Positions 1 to 7,029 of a stretch of 17,473 bases of DNA are shown piece after piece. The translations under genes and the position numbers were made by a program. The number at the start of each line of letters is the position of its first letter. Position 1 is the first letter of the stretch. Source of the DNA: Gemmatimonadota bacterium (GTDB lineage: Bacteria; Gemmatimonadota; Gemmatimonadetes; JACCXV01; JAHWKZ01); assembly GCA_019347645.1 (NCBI GenBank), contig JAHWKZ010000019.1, forward strand, positions 1 through 17,473. The letters are read 5' to 3'. The notes beneath the pieces were generated by a model. The model did no database searches and was not told where the DNA came from. It saw only the letters and a program-made list of their open reading frames with translations.

Positions 1-93
1 CCCGAAGCCGACACGTGGGATCGTCCCCCAGCTCGACACCGCCCGAACGGCGGGAGCGCGGGGGTCCGCCTTCCGGAGGCTACCGGTGGATAG
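1..93 (+). CDS. Possible 3' end of an upstream gene (partial)
   Basis: Frame 1 is open from the first base to a TAG at 91-93 and would encode a short proline/glycine/arginine-rich tail ending in RLPEATGG. The stop would overlap the GTG start at 86 by 8 nt, the close packing seen elsewhere in this window. Against this, about 30 codons of open frame is unremarkable at this G+C content and nothing in the peptide is recognisable. The frame of the next gene is also open to the window edge, so this stretch could instead be non-coding leader or an N-terminal extension of that gene. Confidence 0.25.
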   Translation, partial: PEADTWDRPPARHRPNGGSAGVRLPEATGG

Positions 94-1930
94 CACGGTG
101 GTCGTCGGCGCCGGACCGGCCGGGCTGGCCGCCGCCCACGAGCTCGCGGAGCGGGACCGCCCGGCGGTCGTCTTCGAGCGCGACGGGCGGGTGGGCGGGA
201 TCGCGAAGACGGTCGAGTACCGGGGATACCGCTTCGACCTCGGCGGCCACCGCTTCTTCACCAAGGTGGGGGAGGTCCAGCGGCTGTGGGAGGAGACCCT
301 GGGCGAGGACTTCCAAGTCCGCCCCCGACTCTCCAGGATCCATTACCGGAATCGCTTCTTTCATTATCCCCTCCGGCCCCTCGACGCGCTGGTCGGGCTG
401 GGAGCCGTCGAGTCGGCGCGCATCCTCGCCAGCTACGCGAAGTCCCGGCTCGTTCCCCGTCCCGAGGAGCGGACGTTCGAGGAGTGGGTCGTGAATCGGT
501 TCGGGCGCCGGCTCTTCGAGATCTTCTTCGAGACCTACACCGAGAAGGTGTGGGGCGTCCCGTGCAGCGAGATCTCCGCCGATTGGGCGGCCCAGCGTAT
601 CCGGAACCTGGACCTCGCCTCGGCGGTGAAGAACGCGCTGCTCGGCGGACGCGTCGGGAGGGCGAGCGGGGGCGGCGAGGTCGTCGCCTCCCTGATCGAC
701 CGGTTCCATTATCCCCGACTCGGGCCCGGCATGATGTGGGAGCGGTGGCGGGAGCGGGTGTCCGAGCGGGGGGTCGAGACCGTCCTCGGATCCGAGGTGG
801 TCCGGCTCCATCACCGGCGGGGGGAGGTATACGCCACCGACGTCCTGCACCGCTCGGGACGCGAGGAGCGGGTCGCGGCGGCCCACGTCGTTTCCACCAT
901 GCCGCTCCGGGACCTCGTGCGGGCGATGGCGCCCGCCGCCCCGCCGTCGATCCGAGCGGCCGGGGAGCGGCTCCGGTATCGTGACTTCCTGATCGTCGTG
1001 CTCATCGCCGACACGCCCGAACTCTTTCCCGACAACTGGATCTACATCCATTCCCCCAACGTACGGGTGGGGCGGATCCAGAACTTCAAGAACTGGAGCG
1101 AGTCGATGGTCCCCGATTCCTCGACGACCTCGCTGGGCCTCGAGTATTTCGTCCAGCGGGGCGACGATCTGTGGGACGCCCCGGATGGGGAGCTCCTCCG
1201 CCTGGGAGCCCGGGAGACGGCCCAACTGGGGCTTCTCGACCCGGACCGGGTGATCGACGGCACGGTGGTCCGTGTCCCGGACGCCTATCCCGTCTACGAT
1301 CCCGGGAGCCGCGCGGCGGTGGCGGAGATCCGGTCCTGGCTCGCCGGCTTCTCCAACCTCTATCCGATCGGTCGCAACGGGCAGCACCGCTACAATAACC
1401 AGGACCATTCGATGGTGACTGGGCTCTACGCCGCGCGCACGATCGCGGGGTCCCCGCACCCGATCTGGGACGTCAACGTGGAGTCGGCCTACCACGAGGA
1501 GGTGACCGCCGGCGAGGAGGACGACCGGCGAGACTCACGCGGGGGGGATCCTCTGGTCCCGTCCCGCCCCTCGCGGCCCACCGTGGAGGAGGTTCTCCGC
1601 GCGGCGTTCGCCCGCTACGACCCTCCGGCGCTCGGTGCGGCCGTCGGCGCGGTGGCCGGATTCGGCCTCTTCCTCGCGACGGCGCTCTCCCTGCTGGCCC
1701 GCGGCGGCGCGGGCCCCCCGCTAACGCTCCTCGGGAACTACCTCTTCGGATACGAGGCCACCTGGGAGGGAGCGTTCGTCGGGCTGGCGGAGGCGGCTCT
1801 CGGCGGCTTCGTCTTCGGATGGCTGCTGGCGGGGGCGATCAACACGATGATCGGCTGGGAGGAGACCCTTCTCCGGCGGGAGCTCGAGGCTCTTGGCACC
1901 CTCGATCCCCTGTCCCGGGAGGACGCATGA
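86..1930 (+). CDS. FAD-dependent oxidoreductase (UDP-galactopyranose mutase / amine-oxidase-like) with C-terminal two-helix membrane module
   Basis: This 614-residue protein has an N-terminal Rossmann FAD-binding fingerprint, GAGPAGL at residues 8-14, with the acidic strand end and glycines ERDGRVGG at 31-38. Next comes a GGHRFF segment (53-58) of the kind seen in UDP-galactopyranose mutase and protoporphyrinogen/amine oxidase relatives. A second nucleotide-contact region lies near 426-446 (YPIGRNGQHRYNNQDHSM). The flavoenzyme part ends near residue 475. After a charged linker come two hydrophobic helices at about 515-538 and 562-587, not part of a standard mutase, which should tether it to the membrane. 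GTG at 86 is chosen because GGAGG lies at 75-79, although the frame stays open to the window edge. The stop overlaps the next start (ATGA). Genes for two glycosyltransferases follow, so a role in sugar or polyprenyl-sugar chemistry is inferred. The substrate is unknown, and desaturase-like activity is an alternative. Confidence 0.85.
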   Translation: MDSTVVVGAGPAGLAAAHELAERDRPAVVFERDGRVGGIAKTVEYRGYRFDLGGHRFFTKVGEVQRLWEETLGEDFQVRPRLSRIHYRNRFFHYPLRPLDALVGLGAVESARILASYAKSRLVPRPEERTFEEWVVNRFGRRLFEIFFETYTEKVWGVPCSEISADWAAQRIRNLDLASAVKNALLGGRVGRASGGGEVVASLIDRFHYPRLGPGMMWERWRERVSERGVETVLGSEVVRLHHRRGEVYATDVLHRSGREERVAAAHVVSTMPLRDLVRAMAPAAPPSIRAAGERLRYRDFLIVVLIADTPELFPDNWIYIHSPNVRVGRIQNFKNWSESMVPDSSTTSLGLEYFVQRGDDLWDAPDGELLRLGARETAQLGLLDPDRVIDGTVVRVPDAYPVYDPGSRAAVAEIRSWLAGFSNLYPIGRNGQHRYNNQDHSMVTGLYAARTIAGSPHPIWDVNVESAYHEEVTAGEEDDRRDSRGGDPLVPSRPSRPTVEEVLRAAFARYDPPALGAAVGAVAGFGLFLATALSLLARGGAGPPLTLLGNYLFGYEATWEGAFVGLAEAALGGFVFGWLLAGAINTMIGWEETLLRRELEALGTLDPLSREDA

Positions 1931-2250
1931 GCCGGCCGCTGACCGGGGACGAGGAACGCTTGATCGAAGCCGCCGTCGCCCGGATGCGGGCCGGGGTGAT
2001 GGCGATCGTGTTCGGGATGGTCGGTGGCCTCGGGCTCTTCATCGCCACCGCCTGGCTGCTCGTCCGCGGGGGCGAGGATGTGGGCCGCAACCTCGGTCTT
2101 CTGAGCAACTACTTCCCCGGCTACTCGGTCACCTGGCCGGGAAGCATGGTGGGCCTGTTGTACGGCGCCATGGTGGGGGCGATCGTGGGCGGGTCGGTGG
2201 CCTGGATCTACAACCGGATCGCCACCTGGAGCGAGAGGCGAGGCGGGTAG
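1927..2250 (+). CDS. Small two-helix membrane protein, paralogue of the preceding gene's C-terminal module
   Basis: This 107-residue protein starts at ATG 1927, overlapping the previous stop as ATGA, which implies translational coupling. It has a short charged N-terminus and two hydrophobic helices at about 23-46 and 73-95, joined by a loop with the motif LLSNYFPGYSVTW (58-70). The C-terminus is basic. By eye it aligns along most of its length with residues 521-588 of the upstream oxidoreductase: shared features are GLF-ATA at the first helix, RGG after it, L-LL-NY--GY--TW-G in the loop and VGL with small residues in the second helix. It is therefore probably a tandem duplicate that has been fused in one copy and left free in the other. 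I do not recognise a named family or function. A membrane anchor or partner subunit for the oxidoreductase is an inference from adjacency and similarity. Confidence 0.8.
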   Translation: MSRPLTGDEERLIEAAVARMRAGVMAIVFGMVGGLGLFIATAWLLVRGGEDVGRNLGLLSNYFPGYSVTWPGSMVGLLYGAMVGAIVGGSVAWIYNRIATWSERRGG

Positions 2251-2251
2251 G

Positions 2252-3322
2252 ATGAGCCGGCCGGAGCCCCCGCCCTTCTTCACCGTCGTCATACCCGTCC
2301 ACGACGGAGGGGAGGCCTTCGACCGCTGCCTCGCGGCCCTGGCGAGCTCCGTCTTCCGCGAATTCGAGCTGGTGGTGGTGGACGACGGCTCGACGGACGA
2401 CTCGTCCGCCCGGGCCCGCCGCGCGGGCGCCCGTGTCGTCGGCACCGGCGGTCCCCTGGGGCCCGCCGGCGCCCGCAACCTCGGCGCCCGTCACGCCCGC
2501 GCTCCCTGGATCTTCTTCCTGGACGCCGACTGCTCCATCCATCCCGACGCTCTCGCCCGGGCGCACGCGACGCTGCAGGCCGAGCCGGGGCTCGCCGCGC
2601 TGTTCGGGAGCTACGACGCGGCTCCGGCCGCTCCCGGGCTCGTCTCGCGGTACCGCAACCTGCTCCACCACCACGTCCACCATCGCGGTCGCGCCGAGGC
2701 GTCGACATTCTGGGCCGGCTGCGGGGCCGTCCGGCGCGACGCCTTCGAAGCGGTCGGAGGCTTCGACGCCACCGTTTATCGGGCGCCGAGCGTGGAGGAC
2801 ATCGAGCTCGGGGTGCGGCTCCGAGAGCGGGGCTACCAGATCCGCCTGGCGCCGGGGATACAGGCGACGCACCTCAAGGCCTGGACCCTACGCGACATGG
2901 TCCGCACGGACGCCCTCCGCCGCGCGGCCCCCTGGACCGAGCTGGCGCTCCGCTCCGGCGGATTCCCGCGGGACCTGAACGTCGGCTTTCGCGGCCGCGC
3001 GGGCATCGCCGCGGCGGCGGGAGCCGCGACACTCCTGGCGGCGGCGCCCTGGAGACCCCGGCTGGCGGGGCCCGGCCTCGCCCTCGCCGGCACGATGGTG
3101 GCCCTGGACCTCGAGCTCTTCCGGCTCCTCCGCCGTCGGGGCGGCGCCGGGCTGGCGCTGGCGGGGGTGCCCCTCCACGCCCTCCACCACCTCTGCGCCG
3201 GCCTCGGCTTCGCCCTGGGCTTCGCCCGGCACGTCGCCGGACGAAGCTCCCCCGGCCCCCAGGTGGGTCCGGGTGCTCCGCCCGCCGGTCATGAACGCCG
3301 ATCGGCCCAACGCCGGTCGTAG
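2252..3322 (+). CDS. Family 2 glycosyltransferase with C-terminal membrane segments
   Basis: This 356-residue protein starts one base after the previous stop. The N-terminal GT-A domain shows the nucleotide-sugar strand TVVIPVHDGG (11-20), VVDDGSTDD (42-50) and the metal-binding DAD at 91-93 (FFLDADCS). A likely catalytic acidic pair is ED at 182-183 in SVEDIELGVRL, followed by RERGY. These are standard for inverting GT2 enzymes. After about residue 245 the chain turns hydrophobic, with alanine/leucine-rich segments near 249-266, 272-287 and 303-326. The transferase therefore probably sits at the cytoplasmic face of the membrane and acts on a lipid-linked acceptor. The C-terminal 25 residues are proline- and arginine-rich. 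Family assignment is secure, but donor and acceptor cannot be read from the sequence. Confidence 0.88.
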   Translation: MSRPEPPPFFTVVIPVHDGGEAFDRCLAALASSVFREFELVVVDDGSTDDSSARARRAGARVVGTGGPLGPAGARNLGARHARAPWIFFLDADCSIHPDALARAHATLQAEPGLAALFGSYDAAPAAPGLVSRYRNLLHHHVHHRGRAEASTFWAGCGAVRRDAFEAVGGFDATVYRAPSVEDIELGVRLRERGYQIRLAPGIQATHLKAWTLRDMVRTDALRRAAPWTELALRSGGFPRDLNVGFRGRAGIAAAAGAATLLAAAPWRPRLAGPGLALAGTMVALDLELFRLLRRRGGAGLALAGVPLHALHHLCAGLGFALGFARHVAGRSSPGPQVGPGAPPAGHERRSAQRRS

Positions 3323-4955
3323 AGACCCGGCCGGGGCGCCGCCGGGGACCGCGGCCGGCACCGGCGGGACCGCGGCGATGATTGGCCGCCTGCCGGGACG
3401 GCTTCCGTCGATCGATCCGGGTAATCGGCTTCCCCTGCCCGAGCCGGAGGGCCGGGACATCGCGCGCCCGCTGGCCTGGCTCGCCGGGCTGACGGTGATC
3501 GGGGCGGCGCTCCGGATCCGGGGTCTCGGCGGAGAGCTCTGGCTCGACGAGATCCTGACCGTCTCGTCCCACGCCGGTCGGTCGATCGGCGAGCTCGTCC
3601 TCGCTCCCGGGAGCCTCAACAGCCACCTCCTCCACACCCTGCTGGCGCACGGCTCCATCGCCCTGTTCGGAGCCGAGGAGTGGGCGATCCGCCTGCCGGC
3701 GGTGGTCTTCGGCATCGCCACGATCCCGGCCGTGTACGCGCTGGCGCGGGTCGCACTCCGGTCCCGGGAAGCGTTGCTCGCGAGCGGGCTGGTGGCGGTC
3801 TCCTATCACCACGTCCTGTTCTCCCAGAACGCCCGCGGGTACTCCGGGCTCCTGCTCTGGACGGCGCTCTCCACGCTGTTCCTCGTTCGCGCCCTCACCC
3901 GCGATCGGGGCCGGGACTGGGCGCTGTACCTGGCGACCGGGTTGCTGGCGGCCTTCACGATGCTTCTCGGAGCGCTGGTCCCGCTCGGCCATCTGGCGAC
4001 TCTGCCCGCGGTCGGGCTGCGACTCCACCGCGCCGGCGCCTCCCCCCGACCCGCGGTCGCCAAGGCCGCCCTCGCGGCGGGGGCGGTCTGCCTGGCGGCG
4101 GCGGTCCTCTACGCGGCCGCCGTGCCGACGATGATCGCGGAGGTGGATCCCTCCCGGCCTCGCTGGACGCGGGGGGAGGAGCCGTTCGGGTTCTGGTACG
4201 AGCTCACCCTCGGCCTCCGAGCCGGCTTCGGGCCACTCGGGATCCTCGCGCTCCTGGCCGCGGCTTCGCTGACGGTGGGGGGATTCCGTCTCGCGCGCCG
4301 GCACTCCGTCTACGTGGCGCTGCTGGTCGCGCCCCTGGTCCCGACCGCCGCTCTCGCCGCGGTCGGCTTCTGGGTCGCCCCCCGATTCTTCCTGTGGTCG
4401 ATCCCCGCCGCGGCGATCGCGCTGGTGGCGGCGGCCTCCATGATGGGACGCGCCTCCCGGTGGGTCGTTCCGGCCACCGTCTCGCTGGTGGCGGTCGCCT
4501 CGCTGTGGGCCCTGCCGAGGTACTACGCCACCCCCAAGCAGGCCGTTGGAGCCAGCGCGGAGTGGGTCCAGCGCCGCAGCGCCGCCGGAGAGCCGGTGGT
4601 CGCCGTCTCGCTCGCCGTGCCGGGGATCCGCTTCTACGCTCCGCGCGTCGGCCTGGACGCCCGCCGGGTGGAGGAGGCCTCGGAGCTCGAAGAGCTCCTC
4701 GCGATCGAGCGCCGGGCCGGCGGGCGCCGGATCTGGATGCTGACCACCCACCGCCGCTTTCTCTTCACCCGACAGCCCGCCCTCCTCGAGCACATCGAGC
4801 GATGCTACCGCCCGCTCGAGGAGTTCCCGGCCACGATCCATCGGATGGAGATCATGGTATGGGTGGGAGGATGTCCGGCCGTCGGCTCCACGTCCCGTGG
4901 GAGGCCCGCTCCCGACCCGGCGAGATCGACCTCCGGCACCGGCCCGGGACCCTGA
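3273..4955 (+). CDS. GT39/ArnT-like polytopic membrane glycosyltransferase (GT-C fold)
   Basis: The protein is up to 560 residues, with roughly ten hydrophobic segments from residue 66 to about 412 and a soluble C-terminal part. After the first membrane helix it has ELWLDEILTV (88-97). The acidic pair D92-E93 is the hallmark catalytic/metal loop of protein-mannosyltransferase and ArnT-type enzymes, which take the sugar from a polyprenyl phosphate on the outer face of the membrane. NSHLLHTLLAHGSIALFG (116-133) matches the next conserved loop. The start is uncertain: GTG 3273 has AGGTGG at 3261-3266 with a 6-nt spacer and overlaps the preceding gene by 50 nt; ATG 3291 and ATG 3378 are alternatives without a good ribosome site. 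The first 60 residues are low-complexity, so the shorter 3378 start is plausible. With the GT2 gene upstream it could form a polyprenyl-sugar synthesis-and-transfer pair, which is inference. Confidence 0.82.
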   Translation: MLRPPVMNADRPNAGRRDPAGAPPGTAAGTGGTAAMIGRLPGRLPSIDPGNRLPLPEPEGRDIARPLAWLAGLTVIGAALRIRGLGGELWLDEILTVSSHAGRSIGELVLAPGSLNSHLLHTLLAHGSIALFGAEEWAIRLPAVVFGIATIPAVYALARVALRSREALLASGLVAVSYHHVLFSQNARGYSGLLLWTALSTLFLVRALTRDRGRDWALYLATGLLAAFTMLLGALVPLGHLATLPAVGLRLHRAGASPRPAVAKAALAAGAVCLAAAVLYAAAVPTMIAEVDPSRPRWTRGEEPFGFWYELTLGLRAGFGPLGILALLAAASLTVGGFRLARRHSVYVALLVAPLVPTAALAAVGFWVAPRFFLWSIPAAAIALVAAASMMGRASRWVVPATVSLVAVASLWALPRYYATPKQAVGASAEWVQRRSAAGEPVVAVSLAVPGIRFYAPRVGLDARRVEEASELEELLAIERRAGGRRIWMLTTHRRFLFTRQPALLEHIERCYRPLEEFPATIHRMEIMVWVGGCPAVGSTSRGRPAPDPARSTSGTGPGP

Positions 4956-5000
4956 ACGCTTTCCGGCCCGAGCCGATCGTCGCTCCCCGGGGCGATCCCT

Positions 5001-5029
5001 GGAACCCCGGGCGGGGCTCGGTGGTATGA
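5001..5029 (+). promoter_or_regulatory. Possible ECF/sigma-E-type promoter for the HtrA gene
   Basis: In the 150-base gap before the HtrA gene, GGAACC (5001-5006) is followed after 17 bases by GTATGA (5024-5029). The first box matches the common GGAAC -35 core of ECF sigma factors, which control degP in many Gram-negative bacteria. The -10 match is weak and the spacer is a GC-rich self-complementary stretch, so this is only a candidate. Confidence 0.25.
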
Positions 5030-5105
5030 CCGGTACCGAGGCCGGCCCTTTCGGTCCCCGCCGGCTCCGTCTCTTCATTTCGATGCAGGAGGTACACCGA
5101 TCCCC

Positions 5106-6632
5106 ATGATGAGCCCGATCAAGACCAAGGCCCTCGTCCTGATCGTGGGGCTGGCCTGCCTGAGCCTGGGCGTCGTGTTCGCGTCCTCTCTCGACTGGAC
5201 GCCGGTCTCGCTCGCCAACCAGAGCGCGACGACCCAGGCGCCGACGACCCAGGCTTCGCTTCGCGAGACCGCCAACGCGTTCACGCGCATCGCCCAGGAC
5301 GTCACGCCGGCGGTCGTCTTCGTGACGGGGCAGCGTCGCGTGGGCGCAGAGCGCCTGCCGTTCGACATGGGTCCTTTCGAGGACTTCTTCGACATGCCCC
5401 AGCGCGACGCCCCCCGACAGCCGCGGTACCGCCCGAGCGGCGGATCCGGGGTGATCGTGCGTGAAGACGGCTTCGTCCTGACCAACCACCACGTCGTCGA
5501 TGGTCTCGAGGACATCCGGGTCATTCTGAACGATCGTCGGCAATTCGACGCCGAGGTGATCGGTGGCGATCCCTCGACGGACATCGCGGTGCTGAAGATC
5601 GACGCCAGCGGCCTGCCCATCACCCCGCTCTCCTCGGACGACCGCGTCCAGGTGGGCGAGTGGGTGCTCGCCTTTGGTAACCCCTTCGGCCTCGAGTTCA
5701 CGATGACGGCCGGGATCGTCAGCGCGATCGGCCGCGGCAACCTGCAGATCATCAACCGCGGCGAGAACCCGTACGCGATCGAGGACTTCATCCAGACCGA
5801 CGCGGCGATCAACCCCGGCAACTCCGGCGGTCCCCTGGTGGACATCCAGGGTCGGGTGGTCGGGATCAACACCGCCATCGCCTCGCGGACGGGGGGCTAT
5901 CAGGGCTACGGCTTCGCGATCCCCATCTCCATCGCCCGGCGGGTGATGGAGCAGCTGATCGAAGAGGGCGAGGTGCGCCGGGCGATCCTGGGCGTGCAGA
6001 TCCAGACCGTGACGCCGCTCGACGCCGAGGCGCTGGGGCTTCCCCAGATCAGCGGAGTACGGATCGACGGCTTCACCGACATGGACGGCAGCCCCGCCCG
6101 CGAGGCGGGCCTGCGACCCCAGGACGTCGTTCTCGAGGTCGACGGCGACCGGATCGAGACCGCTTCCGACCTCCAGCAGGCGATCGCCTTCCACGAGCCC
6201 GGAGACAAGGTGACGCTCACCGTCTGGCGCGACGGGGAGCGCAGGCGGATCGACGTGGAGCTGGGCGAGCGGCCGGCGGAGGCCCCGCAAATCGCCCAGC
6301 GCGAGCCGACCGAGGCCAGCGAGACGGTGCTCGGGATGGCGGTCCAGAGCGTGACGTCCGAGATCCGGCAGGTGATCGCCCGCGAAACGCGGCTCGCCGC
6401 CTCCGAGGTCCCCGACGGCGTCTTCATCGCCGACGTCGACCCGCTCGGACCGGCGGGCGAAGCGAGCATCGTCCCTCGGGGCATCGTCACCCAGGTGGGC
6501 GACACGCGGGTCCGCGACGTCTCCGAATACCGCGCCGCGGTCGCGAAGCTCCGATCGGGCTCGGTCGTCTACCTGCGCATCTGGTACGCCGGCGTCGGCG
6601 AGCAGTACCGCCCGATCCGCGTCCCGCGCTAG
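5106..6632 (+). CDS. degP: Periplasmic HtrA/DegP-family serine protease with two PDZ domains
   Basis: This 508-residue envelope protease/chaperone degrades or holds misfolded exported proteins. An N-terminal hydrophobic segment (residues 8-27) acts as signal peptide or anchor. The trypsin-like domain carries the triad H129 (TNHHVV), D159 (STDIAV) and S240 (NPGNSGGPL). Two PDZ domains follow: PDZ1 at about 292-385, including SPAREAGLRPQDVVLEVDG, and PDZ2 at about 405-505, including GPAGEASIVPRGIVTQVG. Length and order match DegP/DegQ/DegS-family proteins with two PDZ domains. The segment at 75-112, rich in F, D, P and R, corresponds to the LA loop. Start choice: AGGAGG lies at 5087-5092, 13 nt before ATG 5106, a rather long spacer. 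The second codon, ATG 5109, is equally possible. The gene stands apart from the glycosyltransferase operon and probably has its own promoter. Confidence 0.95.
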   Translation: MMSPIKTKALVLIVGLACLSLGVVFASSLDWTPVSLANQSATTQAPTTQASLRETANAFTRIAQDVTPAVVFVTGQRRVGAERLPFDMGPFEDFFDMPQRDAPRQPRYRPSGGSGVIVREDGFVLTNHHVVDGLEDIRVILNDRRQFDAEVIGGDPSTDIAVLKIDASGLPITPLSSDDRVQVGEWVLAFGNPFGLEFTMTAGIVSAIGRGNLQIINRGENPYAIEDFIQTDAAINPGNSGGPLVDIQGRVVGINTAIASRTGGYQGYGFAIPISIARRVMEQLIEEGEVRRAILGVQIQTVTPLDAEALGLPQISGVRIDGFTDMDGSPAREAGLRPQDVVLEVDGDRIETASDLQQAIAFHEPGDKVTLTVWRDGERRRIDVELGERPAEAPQIAQREPTEASETVLGMAVQSVTSEIRQVIARETRLAASEVPDGVFIADVDPLGPAGEASIVPRGIVTQVGDTRVRDVSEYRAAVAKLRSGSVVYLRIWYAGVGEQYRPIRVPR

Positions 6633-6701
6633 GAGGCGGAGCGGGGTTCGCAGGAAGCGCGACAGGCGGCCGACCGCCCCCGAGGCGCGCCGGCCACCGC
6701 T

Positions 6702-6729
6702 TTGTCCCCCCGACCCCAGCGCCTATATT
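6702..6729 (+). promoter_or_regulatory. Candidate sigma-70-type promoter for the tRNA-Leu/tig transcript
   Basis: TTGTCC (6702-6707) and TATATT (6724-6729) are separated by 16 bases. The TATATT stands out as almost the only AT-rich hexamer in this GC-rich gap, and it lies between the HtrA stop and the tRNA. A start near 6736 would give a leader of about 190 nt before the tRNA, containing the hairpins at 6752-6781 and 6788-6924. The -35 box is only a partial match. Confidence 0.45.
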
Positions 6730-6751
6730 CCGACTCGCCCCCGAGGCCGTG

Positions 6752-6781
6752 CGGGCGCCCGGTCGAGCACCCGAGCGCCCG
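6752..6781 (+). other. Short imperfect hairpin in the leader
   Basis: Bases 6752-6758 (CGGGCGC) pair with 6775-6781 (GCGCCCG). Inside, GGT at 6761-6763 can pair with ACC at 6769-6771 around a five-base loop. There is no T-tract, so it is not a standard intrinsic terminator. It lies between the candidate promoter and the large hairpin. At this G+C content a stem this short can arise by chance. Confidence 0.35.
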
Positions 6782-6787
6782 ACGCGT

Positions 6788-6924
6788 ATCGGGCTCAGGA
6801 GGCGTTCGCTGGCAAGGCGCGCGACCGAGCGGTCTCCGAGGCGTGGGCCGCGTGCGAAGCACGGCCACGCCGCAGGAGACCCGAGGGAGCGGAACGCCGC
6901 CAGCGGGCGCCTCCTGAGCCCGAT
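6788..6924 (+). repeat. 137-nt nearly self-complementary long hairpin abutting tRNA-Leu
   Basis: The two outer arms, 6788-6813 and 6899-6924, are 26 nt each and pair end to end with 24 Watson-Crick pairs and two G-U pairs (T6805-G6907 and T6806-G6906). Inside, GGCG 6816-6819 pairs with CGCC 6895-6898, GGTCTCC 6831-6837 with GGAGACC 6875-6881, GGCGTGG 6840-6846 with CCACGCC 6865-6871 and CGTGC 6851-6855 with GCACG 6859-6863, closed by a GAA loop. The result is a rod with internal loops near 6820-6830/6882-6894, ending one base before the tRNA 5' end. No open frame or target-site duplication is evident. It could be a structured leader or small RNA, or a palindromic mobile repeat. I cannot assign it to a known RNA family; it lacks the SRP-RNA apical sequence. 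Confidence 0.8.
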
Positions 6925-6925
6925 T

Positions 6926-7014
6926 GCGAGAGTGGTGGAACTGGTAGACACGCGAGCCTTAGGAGCTCGTGGGCCGCAAGGTCCGTGGGGGTTCGAGTCC
7001 CTCCTCTCGCACCA
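6926..7014 (+). tRNA. tRNA-Leu (anticodon UAG)
   Basis: This is an 89-nt class II tRNA with encoded CCA. The acceptor stem GCGAGAG (6926-6932) pairs with CTCTCGC (7004-7010), followed by discriminator A and CCA (7012-7014). The anticodon stem CGAGC (6953-6957)/GCTCG (6965-6969) encloses the loop CTTAGGA, so the anticodon is TAG at 6960-6962, reading CUN leucine codons. The long variable arm typical of tRNA-Leu is GGGCC (6971-6975)/GGTCC (6980-6984) closed by a GCAA tetraloop. The T loop is TTCGAGT with stem GGGGG (6987-6991)/CCCTC (6999-7003). It lies 15 nt upstream of tig on the same strand, so tRNA and tig are probably in one transcript, separated by tRNA processing. Confidence 0.97.
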
Positions 7015-7029
7015 AGCGAGGAAGATCGA

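Noticed and set aside
2874..6290. A 1138-codon open frame on the minus strand
   Set aside because: It runs antisense through the GT2, GT39 and HtrA genes, has the low-complexity R/G/P/D-rich composition of a GC-rich shadow frame and shows no domain. The plus-strand genes carry all recognisable motifs.
6665..6678. Hairpin GGCGG-CCGA-CCGCC after the HtrA stop, as a terminator
   Set aside because: Only five pairs and no T-tract; such stems are common by chance in this composition.
6783..6929. Target-site duplication around the long hairpin, as proof of a transposed element
   Set aside because: The flanks (GCGT on the left, TGCG on the right) do not form a direct repeat, so mobility remains only a hypothesis.
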